Source of the DNA: Hungatella sp.
GTDB lineage: Bacteria > Bacillota > Clostridia > Lachnospirales > Lachnospiraceae
Direction of reading: 5' to 3'
Assembly: GCA_009712635.1 (NCBI GenBank)
Contig: WASS01000023.1
Coordinates: forward strand, 1 to 64,000
DNA: 64,000 bases
Shown here: in pieces, positions 28,149 to 36,917 of the stretch
How the letters are laid out: each line of letters begins with the position of its first letter
Position numbering within the stretch: position 1 is the first letter of the stretch
Position numbers and translations under genes: made by a program
Notes under the pieces: model-generated
Databases searched by the model: none
Told to the model about the DNA's origin: nothing
The model's input: only the letters and a program-made list of their open reading frames with translations

Positions 28149-29891
28149 TTATTCTTCCACAATGTAAGCATATTTGAATTCATGCTTTCCACCGAAAACA
28201 GGGTATTGGAAACCATGAAGGCGATTGCTGATATAACTGTGTTTGTCGCGATAAAGAAGAGGTTTAATTGCTGCGTCATCCTTGATCAGAATGCTTTCTG
28301 CATCTCCATACAGTTTGATACGTTTATCATTGTCCTGCTCTTTTGATAACTGATCCAGAACCTGATCATATTTCTCACTTGAGTATTTACCGTAGTTACT
28401 GCTTCCGCCTGTTCTGAAGATATCAATAAATGTCATAGGATCATTGTAATCTGCTCCCCATACCTGCATACATAAGTCAAACTCACCAGCAACCTGCGCA
28501 GCATGTGCAAGACCAAAGTCACCCACAATATTTAAATTTACTTTCACACCTAAATTATCCTGAATCCGCTGAACTACATATTGTTCAATATCTTTTTCAA
28601 TGGTTGTTTCTCCATAACCTAAGAATTGAAGCGTAATTGTGCTTAAATCATCGGTGTCTTTTCCAAGTTCCTTTAATCCTTCATGGAATAACGCCTTTAA
28701 CTTCTCTGGATTATTCGCATATTCGCTGTATTCCTCTTTAATTGGTTCTGTCACTTCCGAACGATATTCTTTGTCTCCAACTTTAATATTTGGTGTTACA
28801 AGCCCATAAGCAGCTGTATATCTGCTGTTGTAGACAGAATCAATAAATGTCTGGCTGTCAAATGTATAAGCAACCGCTTTTCTTATTTTTGCATTCTGCA
28901 TTAAGCCGCTTGGACATGACTCCTGTGTATTAAATGCAAAATATTGGGAAGCAACATCACCGTCTGTATAAAGCTGACATTTGCCTTCACTTGCTGCCTG
29001 ATCCCATTTTTTCAAATAGTCGCCGGAAGCTGCTACATAATCCAACTGGCCTGCTTCAAATAACTGGAACTGGGTCGCGGTTTCATCAACCTGCTGCAGA
29101 TCAATCTGATCTAAGTAAACATTTTCTGCATCCCAATATTCCGGATTTTTTACCAGAACAGTACTCTGATTAGCTGTATATTCCTGTACCATATAAGGTC
29201 CGCAGGATAAGGTCTGCATTGCATCAGTACCATATGTATCACCATATTTTTCAATATTATCTACGCGCACCGGATAAAACACGGTATAAGATAACTTATC
29301 AACAAAATAAGGTTCTGGTGCTTCCAGCGTAAATTTTAAAGTGTAATCATCTACTGCTTCTACACCGACCTGATCAAAGCCACATTCTTTGTTGTAGTAT
29401 TTCTCTGCATTTTTAATTGGAAATGCGAAGAATGAATAGGCACATGCCAAATCAGCATTCAGCACTCGTTCTACTGCATCTTTATACTGGCTGGCAACTA
29501 CTTCTACCCCGTCTGACCATTTGTTTTTTCTTAAATGAAATGTATAGGTAAGACCATCATCTGAAACCTCATATTTTTCACAGCCTGCATTTTCAATCAC
29601 ACCTTTATTCTCTCGGAATAACCCTTCACAGGTCGCTAAGAAAAACGAACCTGACTCAGAATCTCCTACCTGGGCCGTATCAAAAGTAATCACATTAAAT
29701 TGCTGCCCATGTGCAACCTGTTCGGATGCCAGTGCCTCACCATTGGGTCCTTTTTTATTACTTTGTGCTGTTTTTTGAGTTTCTGCAGTGTTCCCGCCCG
29801 TGGATTTGTCAGATGAGCCGCCGCAGCCAGCCAGACTGGAGACAACCAGACCTGATACAATTAACATACTTAAAATTTTTTTTGATTTCAT
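28149..29891 (-). CDS. oppA: Oligopeptide ABC transporter substrate-binding lipoprotein OppA
   Basis: A 580-residue extracellular binding protein family 5 member. The signal peptide ends in LAGC with Cys23 as the lipid anchor, followed by a Ser/Gly/Lys/Thr-rich linker. The mature domain shows GLFRENKGVIENAGCEKYEVSDDGLTYTFHLRKNKWSDG, the SBP_bac_5 signature. It captures peptides and passes them to OppB-OppC. AAAGGGATGAATATTA precedes the ATG. The leader contains a possible 11-residue ORF (29968-30003) and a hairpin. Protein length is within the normal OppA range. Confidence 0.93.
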   Translation of the reverse strand: MKSKKILSMLIVSGLVVSSLAGCGGSSDKSTGGNTAETQKTAQSNKKGPNGEALASEQVAHGQQFNVITFDTAQVGDSESGSFFLATCEGLFRENKGVIENAGCEKYEVSDDGLTYTFHLRKNKWSDGVEVVASQYKDAVERVLNADLACAYSFFAFPIKNAEKYYNKECGFDQVGVEAVDDYTLKFTLEAPEPYFVDKLSYTVFYPVRVDNIEKYGDTYGTDAMQTLSCGPYMVQEYTANQSTVLVKNPEYWDAENVYLDQIDLQQVDETATQFQLFEAGQLDYVAASGDYLKKWDQAASEGKCQLYTDGDVASQYFAFNTQESCPSGLMQNAKIRKAVAYTFDSQTFIDSVYNSRYTAAYGLVTPNIKVGDKEYRSEVTEPIKEEYSEYANNPEKLKALFHEGLKELGKDTDDLSTITLQFLGYGETTIEKDIEQYVVQRIQDNLGVKVNLNIVGDFGLAHAAQVAGEFDLCMQVWGADYNDPMTFIDIFRTGGSSNYGKYSSEKYDQVLDQLSKEQDNDKRIKLYGDAESILIKDDAAIKPLLYRDKHSYISNRLHGFQYPVFGGKHEFKYAYIVEE

Positions 29892-29947
29892 TAATATTCA
29901 TCCCTTTCGTTTCACTTTTATAATATTTGATGATACGTTTATGTACT

Positions 29948-29974
29948 CCCATATTGCCTGTTGGCATCTATGGG
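29948..29974 (-). promoter_or_regulatory. Hairpin overlapping the end of the leader ORF before oppA
   Basis: CCCATA/TATGGG with inner TGCC/GGCA pairs forms a stem-loop of 27 bases. It contains the stop codon of the short upstream ORF (29968-30003). No U-run follows, so termination is not obvious. It could act in ribosome-dependent control of oppA. Confidence 0.5.
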
Positions 29975-30003
29975 ATTGGATCATCTCTATTAATCTTTTT
30001 CAT
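29968..30003 (-). CDS. Possible 11-residue leader peptide upstream of oppA
   Basis: A very strong ribosome binding site (AAGGAGGGTCGGT) precedes ATG at 30003, which opens the short frame MKKINRDDPIP and stops inside a hairpin. It is located about 75 bases before the oppA start on the same strand. The position and strength of its ribosome binding site suggest it is translated; a remnant of a lost gene is the main alternative. Confidence 0.4.
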   Translation of the reverse strand: MKKINRDDPIP

Positions 30004-30073
30004 ACCGACCCTCCTTAAAAATTTTTATAGATTAAACGATCAGCTGACTGCTATTCGCATACTATACAGATAT

Positions 30074-31747
30074 TTAAAGACATAATGTTTCTAATTTCTC
30101 AACAATTCTCTTCACACAGCCATCTTCAAACGGGCTGTTTAACCCAACCTCTTTCAGCATATTAGTAAAGAAATCACTGGCTGATAAATTACAAAGTTTT
30201 AAATAGCTGTCCCAGGCTTCCTGATAATTCTCATCCATTCTTATTTTGTACTGAAATGCACAAATCTGAGCAATACAGTAATCTATATAATAGAAAGGAT
30301 CGTCATAGATATGAGGCTGCTTCTGCCAGAATCCTCCTTTTTCAAAGTATGGATATCCGGTATAATCCAAATGCGGCCGATATTCCTTTTCAAGCTGAAT
30401 CCATGCTTCATGCCTTTGAGCAGGAGTCATCTGAGGATTTTCGTAGACAATATGCTGAAATTCGTCCACCATACAGCCATAGGGAATAAATATGGCAGCA
30501 TCCTCTAAGTGCATGGAACTGTAATCTTCCGTCCGACTGCCAAAGAACTGGTTCATAAATGGCGCAGTGAAAAATTCCATGGACATGGAGTGAATCTCTG
30601 CTGTTTCCATGGTGATATCCGCATGTTCTTTGATGGGATCTTTCCCTGACAGATACCCCTGGAACGCGTGGCCGCATTCATGAGTAATCACGTTGATGTC
30701 TCCACTGGTTCCATTGAAATTGGCAAAAATGAACGGTGCGTTATAAACTGGAAGGTAGGTCATGTATCCCCCTGCCCGTTTTTTCTTTCTGCCCAGCACA
30801 TCAAACAATTCATTCTCGGACATAAAATCAAAGAATTCCTTTGTTTCTTTGGAAAGTTCTCCATACATGTCTTGTGCACTAGCCATAATCTCTTCCGGCG
30901 TACCCACTGGTTCTGGATTGCCAGTTTCAAAGAAAACACCTTCATCGATACAGGATAATTTTTCAATTCCTAACCTGTTTCTTCTCTTCTCATGAAGCTT
31001 TTCAGCAAATGGCACAAAATATTCCTTTACCTGTTTTCTGAAATTTTCTACCATAGCTTTGTCATAACAATTTCTCCGGACCCGGTCATAACCTAACTCT
31101 ACGAAATTATCATGGTCTAATTCTACTGCCTGTTTTGTACGATTTTTTACCAGCTTGTCGTAAATAGAATCAAGTTTGTCTCCGTTGGCTTCAAAAAAAG
31201 AGCTGTATTTTATATAAGCTTTTCGGCGTACTTCCCTGTCTTTATGGGTTAAATACTTTCTTAATAAGGAAAGGTTCAGAGTTTCCCCATCCCAGTCGAT
31301 TTCTGCACTGGCGATTAATTTATCGTATTCAGTTGTCAGTGCATTCTCTTCCTGCTTAAGGGGGATCAGTTTTTTATCAAATGACCTGATATTCAGCTCA
31401 ATATTCTTAAATGCAACGGTTCCTATCTTTTCTTCCAGATAATTTCTATAGGGAGATTCATACATCAGCCGCGCATATCTTACGTACATATCTATCAGTT
31501 CCGGCTCTATTTCGTCATAATAATTCCGCTCTTTTTCATAGAATACATCTGTCGTATCTATATCATGTCTGATGCTTGCAATTATGACCATTGTATCGAT
31601 TTCATCTTTGAACTCATAATATCTTTTGTGGATCTCAAACTGGGCCTCTCCACTGGTTGCAGCTGCGAAATCCTTCATAATTTCTTCAAACTGAAGCTTT
31701 TTTTCTTCTAAATCTACTCTTTGATATGGCATTTCTTTAAACTTCAT
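30074..31747 (-). CDS. M3 family oligoendopeptidase (PepF-like)
   Basis: A 557-residue metallopeptidase with the zinc-site motif HECGH near residues 353-357 in VITHECGHAFQGYL, and the third ligand region ETAEIHSMSMEF about 27 residues later. The N-terminal half (about 1-200) is helical, typical of M3 PepF/OEF. It is cytoplasmic (no signal peptide) and cleaves short imported peptides. It follows an ArsR-type regulator by one base and precedes the oppA operon, matching a peptide-use module. The missing pieces of a full-length PepF (about 600) are small. Confidence 0.92.
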   Translation of the reverse strand: MKFKEMPYQRVDLEEKKLQFEEIMKDFAAATSGEAQFEIHKRYYEFKDEIDTMVIIASIRHDIDTTDVFYEKERNYYDEIEPELIDMYVRYARLMYESPYRNYLEEKIGTVAFKNIELNIRSFDKKLIPLKQEENALTTEYDKLIASAEIDWDGETLNLSLLRKYLTHKDREVRRKAYIKYSSFFEANGDKLDSIYDKLVKNRTKQAVELDHDNFVELGYDRVRRNCYDKAMVENFRKQVKEYFVPFAEKLHEKRRNRLGIEKLSCIDEGVFFETGNPEPVGTPEEIMASAQDMYGELSKETKEFFDFMSENELFDVLGRKKKRAGGYMTYLPVYNAPFIFANFNGTSGDINVITHECGHAFQGYLSGKDPIKEHADITMETAEIHSMSMEFFTAPFMNQFFGSRTEDYSSMHLEDAAIFIPYGCMVDEFQHIVYENPQMTPAQRHEAWIQLEKEYRPHLDYTGYPYFEKGGFWQKQPHIYDDPFYYIDYCIAQICAFQYKIRMDENYQEAWDSYLKLCNLSASDFFTNMLKEVGLNSPFEDGCVKRIVEKLETLCL

Positions 31748-31748
31748 T

Positions 31749-32861
31749 TTAATCCTCCAACAATTTATTTTTCGTTACTTCTAATAAATAATTGACTGCT
31801 TCCTTATTCATTTGATAATAAACTTTATTATCTGACTTCTCTATATTGATAAGCCCCAGCTTCATAAGTGTATTCATATGATGGGAAATAGTAGCAGTCG
31901 TAAGCTTTAACTCTGCTGCAATCTCCTGCCCATAAGCCTTCTTATTCCGAATAAAACATAATATTTCAAATTTACTGGGATCAGACAATAACTTTAATCC
32001 ATTGCTCAATTCCTGATTACTCAATTGTCGTTTCGATACTTTATAATTACAGTCAAATAGTATGCCCACATCCAATATATGATAATCCCCCACATTTTCA
32101 TCGTTACCATAAAAAATAACCCGGTTGCACGCCATAATCTGAGTTCGTATAAATGTGGGCTTGCTGGGATAACTGTCTTCTTTAATATTATAAAAGCTAT
32201 TCATTAATTTATAGAAACTATGTTGTTTGAAATATTCCATCCAATATTCCGTAGCCGTTTCTTTTAATTCCAGCAATAATATTTCTTGCTTTTTTAATTC
32301 TGAAACCGTCTTTTCAAGAATTTCGTAAAGAATTTCCGCATGTTTATCGGAGTGTTCTATTAACTCCAATAATTGCCACTTTTGTGCCGGTTCACATTCC
32401 AGATTATTAATCCTGTCTGTAAATGATACTGTTTTATTATTTTCATAAACGGTAGTTCTAAGATCTACATCATCAAATGATAGTTCTAAGGTATTATCAT
32501 CTTTTATGGCACTCAAATATTTGTTAATAAATTGTATCACTTCATTTTTATTGCCGGAAAAAGTGGAATGTCTCACACATTGATATAATATTTTTGCAAT
32601 ACAAATATTTTCTGATATAAATGAGTTAAAGTAGAATTTAATAACAGGATTGTTCACATCCGTTTTTTGTTCAATCTCTTCCTGAATAAATGATAATTTA
32701 TCTAATTGATTAGAGATAACAGCCTTTTTCCTTTCATCTGTCCGCTTCAACAGATCCATTTTTAAGTTCTGATAAGATTTTTTATTGATAATTCGAAATA
32801 ATAATTCTATACTTTCCATATAGTAATCAATTTCTTTTATAACTGTACACTCTATACTCAT
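31749..32861 (-). CDS. ArsR-type winged-helix regulator with long N-terminal domain
   Basis: A 370-residue protein. The C-terminal 95 residues form an ArsR fold (KLLSDPSKFEILCFIRNKKAYGQEIAAELKLTTATISHHMNTLMKLGLINIEKSDNKVYYQM). The N-terminal 270 residues are helical and acidic with no motif I recognise; they may be a ligand sensor, as in DUF5937-like regulators. No Cys pair for metal sensing is seen in the ArsR part. It lies one base before the peptidase gene, so it likely controls peptide use. GAGG precedes the ATG by seven bases. Confidence 0.85.
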   Translation of the reverse strand: MSIECTVIKEIDYYMESIELLFRIINKKSYQNLKMDLLKRTDERKKAVISNQLDKLSFIQEEIEQKTDVNNPVIKFYFNSFISENICIAKILYQCVRHSTFSGNKNEVIQFINKYLSAIKDDNTLELSFDDVDLRTTVYENNKTVSFTDRINNLECEPAQKWQLLELIEHSDKHAEILYEILEKTVSELKKQEILLLELKETATEYWMEYFKQHSFYKLMNSFYNIKEDSYPSKPTFIRTQIMACNRVIFYGNDENVGDYHILDVGILFDCNYKVSKRQLSNQELSNGLKLLSDPSKFEILCFIRNKKAYGQEIAAELKLTTATISHHMNTLMKLGLINIEKSDNKVYYQMNKEAVNYLLEVTKNKLLED

Positions 32862-32921
32862 TCCAAGACCTCATCACTTTAAATTGTCAACTTGATGCCG
32901 AAATACAGTTCAATTTTTTTA

Positions 32922-32949
32922 ATTATAACATCAATTAGAAGGTTGTCAA
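32922..32949 (-). promoter_or_regulatory. Consensus promoter of the ArsR-type regulator / peptidase operon
   Basis: Minus strand TTGACA (32949-32944), 16-base spacer, TATAAT (32927-32922). Both boxes are perfect matches. It lies about 60 bases before the regulator's ATG. A second TTGACA copy at 32890-32885 lies between it and the gene. Confidence 0.75.
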
Positions 32950-33076
32950 TGAATACATTAGATAAACATCAAATATGATACAATAAAGTTAATAAGAAAA
33001 AGTTTTTCTTTTTTATACAAAGATATTTTTGAAAAAACTATGGAAAACAAAGAAAGCGAAAGGGAATAATAAAAAT

Positions 33077-33634
33077 ATGATAGATAATATTTATCTAAAA
33101 TCTCCAATCATAACTGAAAGATTATGTATTAAAAAGATTACTGCAGATGAGTTATTATTGATCAGAACTGAAACAAATTATGACGAAACAAATAAAATGA
33201 CATGCAGGCCTATTATAAAAAGAGAAGGAAATGAGTTGCTTGAATTTTATGATCAAATTATTAAAAAAGAAAATAACCTTATATTTTCCATATGGAAAAA
33301 ACGGGATGAAGAATTAGTGGGCAAAGTATCATTTAACGATTACAATCCAAGAAACAGAAGTATGGAGTTAGGATATTATATGATTCCCAGATTCAGAAAA
33401 TACGGATATATGGGAGAAACTCTTACAAGCCTGTTTGACATTTTGTTTAAGAATATGGAGTTAAATAAGTTATATGCTCAAACTGGAAGCTTTAATATAG
33501 AATCTATTCAATTATTGGAGAAGATGGGATTTAAGAGAGATGGAATTTTAAGAAATCATCATGAACTTGATGGAAGATTTTATGATGACTATATTTTTTC
33601 AATATTAAATAATGAATGGAATGATCGTTCCTAA
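33077..33634 (+). CDS. GNAT family N-acetyltransferase, RimJ/RimL type
   Basis: A 185-residue protein with RLCIKKITADELLLI, then LGYYMIPRFRKYGYMGETLTSL (acetyl-CoA binding loop, R/K-x-x-G-x-M-G in place of Q/RxxGxG/A) and LNKLYAQTGSFNIESIQLLEKMGFKRDGILRNHHELDGRFYDDYIFSI, the typical end of RimJ/RimL acetyltransferases. The substrate may be a ribosomal protein N-terminus, an amino acid or an antibiotic. The ATG at 33077 is chosen; a TTG 16 codons upstream lacks a binding site. It is isolated, with AT-rich codon use, next to a regulator remnant. Confidence 0.85.
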   Translation: MIDNIYLKSPIITERLCIKKITADELLLIRTETNYDETNKMTCRPIIKREGNELLEFYDQIIKKENNLIFSIWKKRDEELVGKVSFNDYNPRNRSMELGYYMIPRFRKYGYMGETLTSLFDILFKNMELNKLYAQTGSFNIESIQLLEKMGFKRDGILRNHHELDGRFYDDYIFSILNNEWNDRS

Positions 33635-33694
33635 CTGGCATCTTACTGAGGAACTCAGCTGGTCTAAAAAGATGGTATCTGAGTTCCGCCAGTT
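33633..33694. repeat. Compound inverted repeat after the GNAT gene
   Basis: AACTGGC (33633-33639) and GGAACTCAG (33650-33658) are mirrored by CTGAGTTCC (33679-33687) and GCCAGTT (33688-33694), giving a stem with a ten-base bulge on one side. It begins at the GNAT stop codon and overlaps the end of the MerR remnant. Could be a weak terminator or a deletion scar. Confidence 0.5.
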
Positions 33695-33958
33695 CCATAA
33701 GCATGAATTTGTGCTTCGCCATGGTAAATTGGTATCTGAATTTCTGTCACAAATTTTTTCGTATCATCAGTTATCCCATAATCAATCATTGTAATTTCTT
33801 TTGAAAAACCTGAAATACGGAATTTCTGCTCTGATATAAAATCCATATTCCCCGTTTAACAGCTTATCCCTGGCAATTCCAACCCCTACTTTTCCCAGAA
33901 AAGCAATGGTATTCTGCTGGTGCTGTTCTAACTGCCGGATCGAAGTTTCTAAATCAAG
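33664..33958 (-). pseudogene. Remnant of a MerR-type regulator with effector-binding domain
   Basis: On the minus strand one frame reads LETSIRQLEQHQQNTIAFLG and VGIARDKLLNGEYG (33958 to about 33850), which is the coiled-coil segment that follows the DNA-binding domain in MerR/TipA-type regulators. From 33846 another frame reads ISGFSKEITMIDYGITDDTK and KFVTEIQIPI, the C-terminal part of a GyrI-like effector domain, ending at 33664. The helix-turn-helix and about 70 middle residues are missing and the two parts are out of frame. It directly abuts the MATE gene stop. Confidence 0.55.
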
Positions 33959-35294
33959 ATAAGAGTTTACCTGGGCGCTTACTCAGCCAGATAAATACGC
34001 TGATACATATAACAACTGACAAAATTGACCCCACGGGAGCTGCAATTCCCATTGGAAAAAGTGTGTCTGCAAAGTATATTGATGCCAGATATGCAAGTGG
34101 AATACGGGCACAGATAATGGAAATGGAATTATGGATAAAGGATATTCCGGACAAACCATATGCAGAGAAATATCCGCTGAAACAAAAATGAATCCCTGCA
34201 AAAATGCAATCCCATACGTAACTGCTCATATACTGTCCGCCAAGCAGAATTACGTTTATATTATCTGTAAACAGTCCTATCACTGATCCAGCAGTAAATT
34301 GCATGACAACCGCTGATATTGTACCAAATACAACCGTTATTAAAATCCCGATCCAAAGTGTCTGACGGGCACGATCATGTTTCCCGGCACCTGCATTTTG
34401 CGCGGAAAGTACAGATACAGTGGACAGCATAGATGAAGGAACCAGAAATAAGATGCCGATTATTTTCTCCACAATTCCTACTGCTGCTGCATCATTTAAT
34501 CCCCTGTTATTTGCAATAATTGTTATGATAAGAAAAGAGATCTGTATAAATCCATCCTGCAACGCCACTGGAATGCCAACTTTAAGCAGATTAAGAATCA
34601 CTGCTGTTTTCGGTTTAAGATCCTTCAGGGAAAGACTGATTCCCATTTTCCTCTTCCGGATAAAGGTCAGAGAAATAATTACGCTGATTGACTGTGATAA
34701 AGTTGTACCAAGTGCAGCACCTGCTGCCCCAAGTTTAAACGTTCCGATAAAAACATAATCTAAAACGATGTTGGCCACACAGGCAATGCCAATAAAATAC
34801 ATCGGGCTTTTGGAATCCCCCATTCCACGGAAAATCGAACTGATAATGTTGTATCCCGTAATAAATGGAATGCCAATCATACAGATTGTAAGGTATGTAA
34901 CAGTCTCTCCAAATGCTTCGGGAGGTGTTAACATAACGGCAGCGATTGGTTTCACCACCATGAGCAGTATAATCATAATTATGACAGACAAAGCCATAAA
35001 CAAAGCAATTGTATTCCCGATAACAGTAGATACCTCCTCATGCTTTCCTGCCCCCACAGCCCGTCCAATCAGCACGGTTGCTCCCATAGCCAGACCAACA
35101 ATCATGACCGTTATCATATGCATCACCTGACTTGCGATGGAAACTGCTGTAATGCTGTCCACTCCGTTAAATTGACCCACGATAAACAGATCCGCCATTC
35201 CATACAGTGTCTGAAGAAAATACGACAGCAGATACGGTAAGGAAAAATATACAATGGTCTTAAATACACTTCCTTTAGTTAAATTCTTTTCCAT
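33954..35294 (-). CDS. MATE family efflux transporter
   Basis: A 446-residue 12-helix membrane protein. The first half starts VFKTIVYFSLPYLLSYFLQTLYGMADLFIVGQFNGVDSITAVSIASQVMHM, the second half contains VGIPVALQDGFIQISFLIITIIANNRG. It belongs to the MatE family, a different subgroup from the pump at 22326. It probably exports organic cations using ion exchange. Its last codons run straight into the MerR remnant, suggesting the regulator of this pump has been deleted. AAAGGAAGTG is not ideal but lies in the early coding part; the ATG at 35294 is preceded by AATTATGG-like AT-rich sequence. Confidence 0.88.
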   Translation of the reverse strand: MEKNLTKGSVFKTIVYFSLPYLLSYFLQTLYGMADLFIVGQFNGVDSITAVSIASQVMHMITVMIVGLAMGATVLIGRAVGAGKHEEVSTVIGNTIALFMALSVIIMIILLMVVKPIAAVMLTPPEAFGETVTYLTICMIGIPFITGYNIISSIFRGMGDSKSPMYFIGIACVANIVLDYVFIGTFKLGAAGAALGTTLSQSISVIISLTFIRKRKMGISLSLKDLKPKTAVILNLLKVGIPVALQDGFIQISFLIITIIANNRGLNDAAAVGIVEKIIGILFLVPSSMLSTVSVLSAQNAGAGKHDRARQTLWIGILITVVFGTISAVVMQFTAGSVIGLFTDNINVILLGGQYMSSYVWDCIFAGIHFCFSGYFSAYGLSGISFIHNSISIICARIPLAYLASIYFADTLFPMGIAAPVGSILSVVICISVFIWLSKRPGKLLS

Positions 35295-35365
35295 AATTCA
35301 ATTGCATCCTTTGCTTCATTTATTTTAGTATATCATAAAGTCTGCAACCGTTGTAGAGTCAATAC

Positions 35366-35399
35366 AAAAACACCATAGCTTTTCCGCTACGGTGTTTTT
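35366..35399 (-). terminator. Intrinsic terminator of the beta-glucosidase operon
   Basis: AAAAACACCATAGC pairs with GCTACGGTGTTTTT with one mismatch and a TTTTCC loop. It is eight bases after the GH1 stop at 35407. The outside A/T runs also allow action on the other strand. Confidence 0.88.
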
Positions 35400-35406
35400 G
35401 CAATTC

Positions 35407-36876
35407 CTATTTCATGTTTTTACCCCAGTCCTTCCCATTGGATTTAATCAGTTTTGAGTACCAATAGTAGGAATCTTTTTTAATACGTTTCATGCTAAGT
35501 TCCGATACAACCTTGCAGTTAACCAGTTCTTCATCTGTAGTATCAATGTAAACCAACCCATAACGCTTCTTAATTCCATTACCAGTTGATAATAAATCCG
35601 TAAATGACCATGGGTTGTATGCAATTACTTCACAGCCATCCTCAATGGCAAGACCCACATGATAGATCTGATCTCTAAGGAATTCAATTCTTGCTGTATC
35701 ATGCACCTGTCCGTCTGCATCCTTAGTCTCGTTTGCTCCAAATCCATTTTCTGTAATCATCATTGGAAGTCTGTAGTGATTCCAAAGATAGCGGAGAGAA
35801 TATCGCATTGCCTGGGGATCGATTTCCCAATCCCAGTCCGTATATTCCACATATGGGTTGGTACATAGCGCATATTCACCAGGGACATTGGGCCACTGCA
35901 TCTGACCTTTGATACCAAACTTATTCAGTCCATACTCCTGTCTCTCACTGTCAATTTTTGATTCATATGCAGTATTGCTTCTATAGCAGTTTACAGATAT
36001 GAAGTCTATTTTAGCCTTCTTCATCAGCTCTAAGTCTTCTGGACGGATATCTGGATGAATGTCATGGGTTTCCCAGTATTTTTTTACGAAATTACTGTAT
36101 TCCCCATATACATACGTGTCATTCCAGATCTTCTGGGTTAATTCTTCCGCATTCATGGCAGCGATCTGGTCGCCGGGATTACAGGTCTTTGGATAGATCG
36201 GAACATAACCTGGAACAGGCCCTATTTTTCCGCCCTCCACCATTTCATGACAGTGAATGACTGCCTTTGCATGGCAGAGATTCATGATATGGTTGATATC
36301 CCACTTCTCCCGTTCCCAGTCTGTACAGCCTACACTTGTGCCCAGCCAGTGGCCATAGCAGATCTGCATATTCTGCTCATTAAGAGACAACCAGTATTTC
36401 ACTCTGTCACCGAAATTTTCAAAACAAACTTTGCAGAGATGCTCAAATGCATCAATGGTCTTTCTGCTTCTCCAGCCGCCTAATTCCTCATATACCCATA
36501 CAGGAAGGTCATAATGGTAAATGGTCACGATAGGAGTAATGTTATTTTTAATCAGCTCATCAATCAGGTCGTTGTAGAATTTAATTCCTTCCGGGTTGAC
36601 TTTTCCGTCTGAATGAGGAATAATTCTTGACCAGGAAAGGGAAAAACGATAAGAGCTGAACCCGCATTCTGCCATCAGTGCCACATCTTCTTTATATCTG
36701 TGAAAATGATCCGCGGCAATTGAATTATCCGCATATGGCTTCTTTTTCGTGCTGTTTATATCGATCATGGCCGGTGTTCTTCCGCCCTCTGCAACTCCGC
36801 CTTCTACCTGCCATGCAGCGCTTGAAGCCCCCCACATAAAGTTTTCAGGGAATTTAGGATCTTCTTTATAATACAT
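35407..36876 (-). CDS. 6-phospho-beta-glucosidase, glycoside hydrolase family 1
   Basis: A 489-residue enzyme with the GH1 acid/base Glu167 in WLSLNEQN and the nucleophile Glu376 in MITENGFG. The loop STGNGIKKRYGLVYID holds the Ser, Lys and Tyr that bind the 6-phosphate in phospho-beta-glucosidases, so the substrate is a PTS product and not a free glucoside. It releases glucose 6-phosphate from imported cellobiose- or arbutin-like sugars. It is 41 bases downstream of a PTS IIBC gene. Length is typical. Regulation is likely by the divergent RpiR protein. Confidence 0.93.
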   Translation of the reverse strand: MYYKEDPKFPENFMWGASSAAWQVEGGVAEGGRTPAMIDINSTKKKPYADNSIAADHFHRYKEDVALMAECGFSSYRFSLSWSRIIPHSDGKVNPEGIKFYNDLIDELIKNNITPIVTIYHYDLPVWVYEELGGWRSRKTIDAFEHLCKVCFENFGDRVKYWLSLNEQNMQICYGHWLGTSVGCTDWEREKWDINHIMNLCHAKAVIHCHEMVEGGKIGPVPGYVPIYPKTCNPGDQIAAMNAEELTQKIWNDTYVYGEYSNFVKKYWETHDIHPDIRPEDLELMKKAKIDFISVNCYRSNTAYESKIDSERQEYGLNKFGIKGQMQWPNVPGEYALCTNPYVEYTDWDWEIDPQAMRYSLRYLWNHYRLPMMITENGFGANETKDADGQVHDTARIEFLRDQIYHVGLAIEDGCEVIAYNPWSFTDLLSTGNGIKKRYGLVYIDTTDEELVNCKVVSELSMKRIKKDSYYWYSKLIKSNGKDWGKNMK

Positions 36877-36917
36877 GTTACACCTCCAGTTTTTTCATAC
36901 AATTTGTCATTGGTTTC

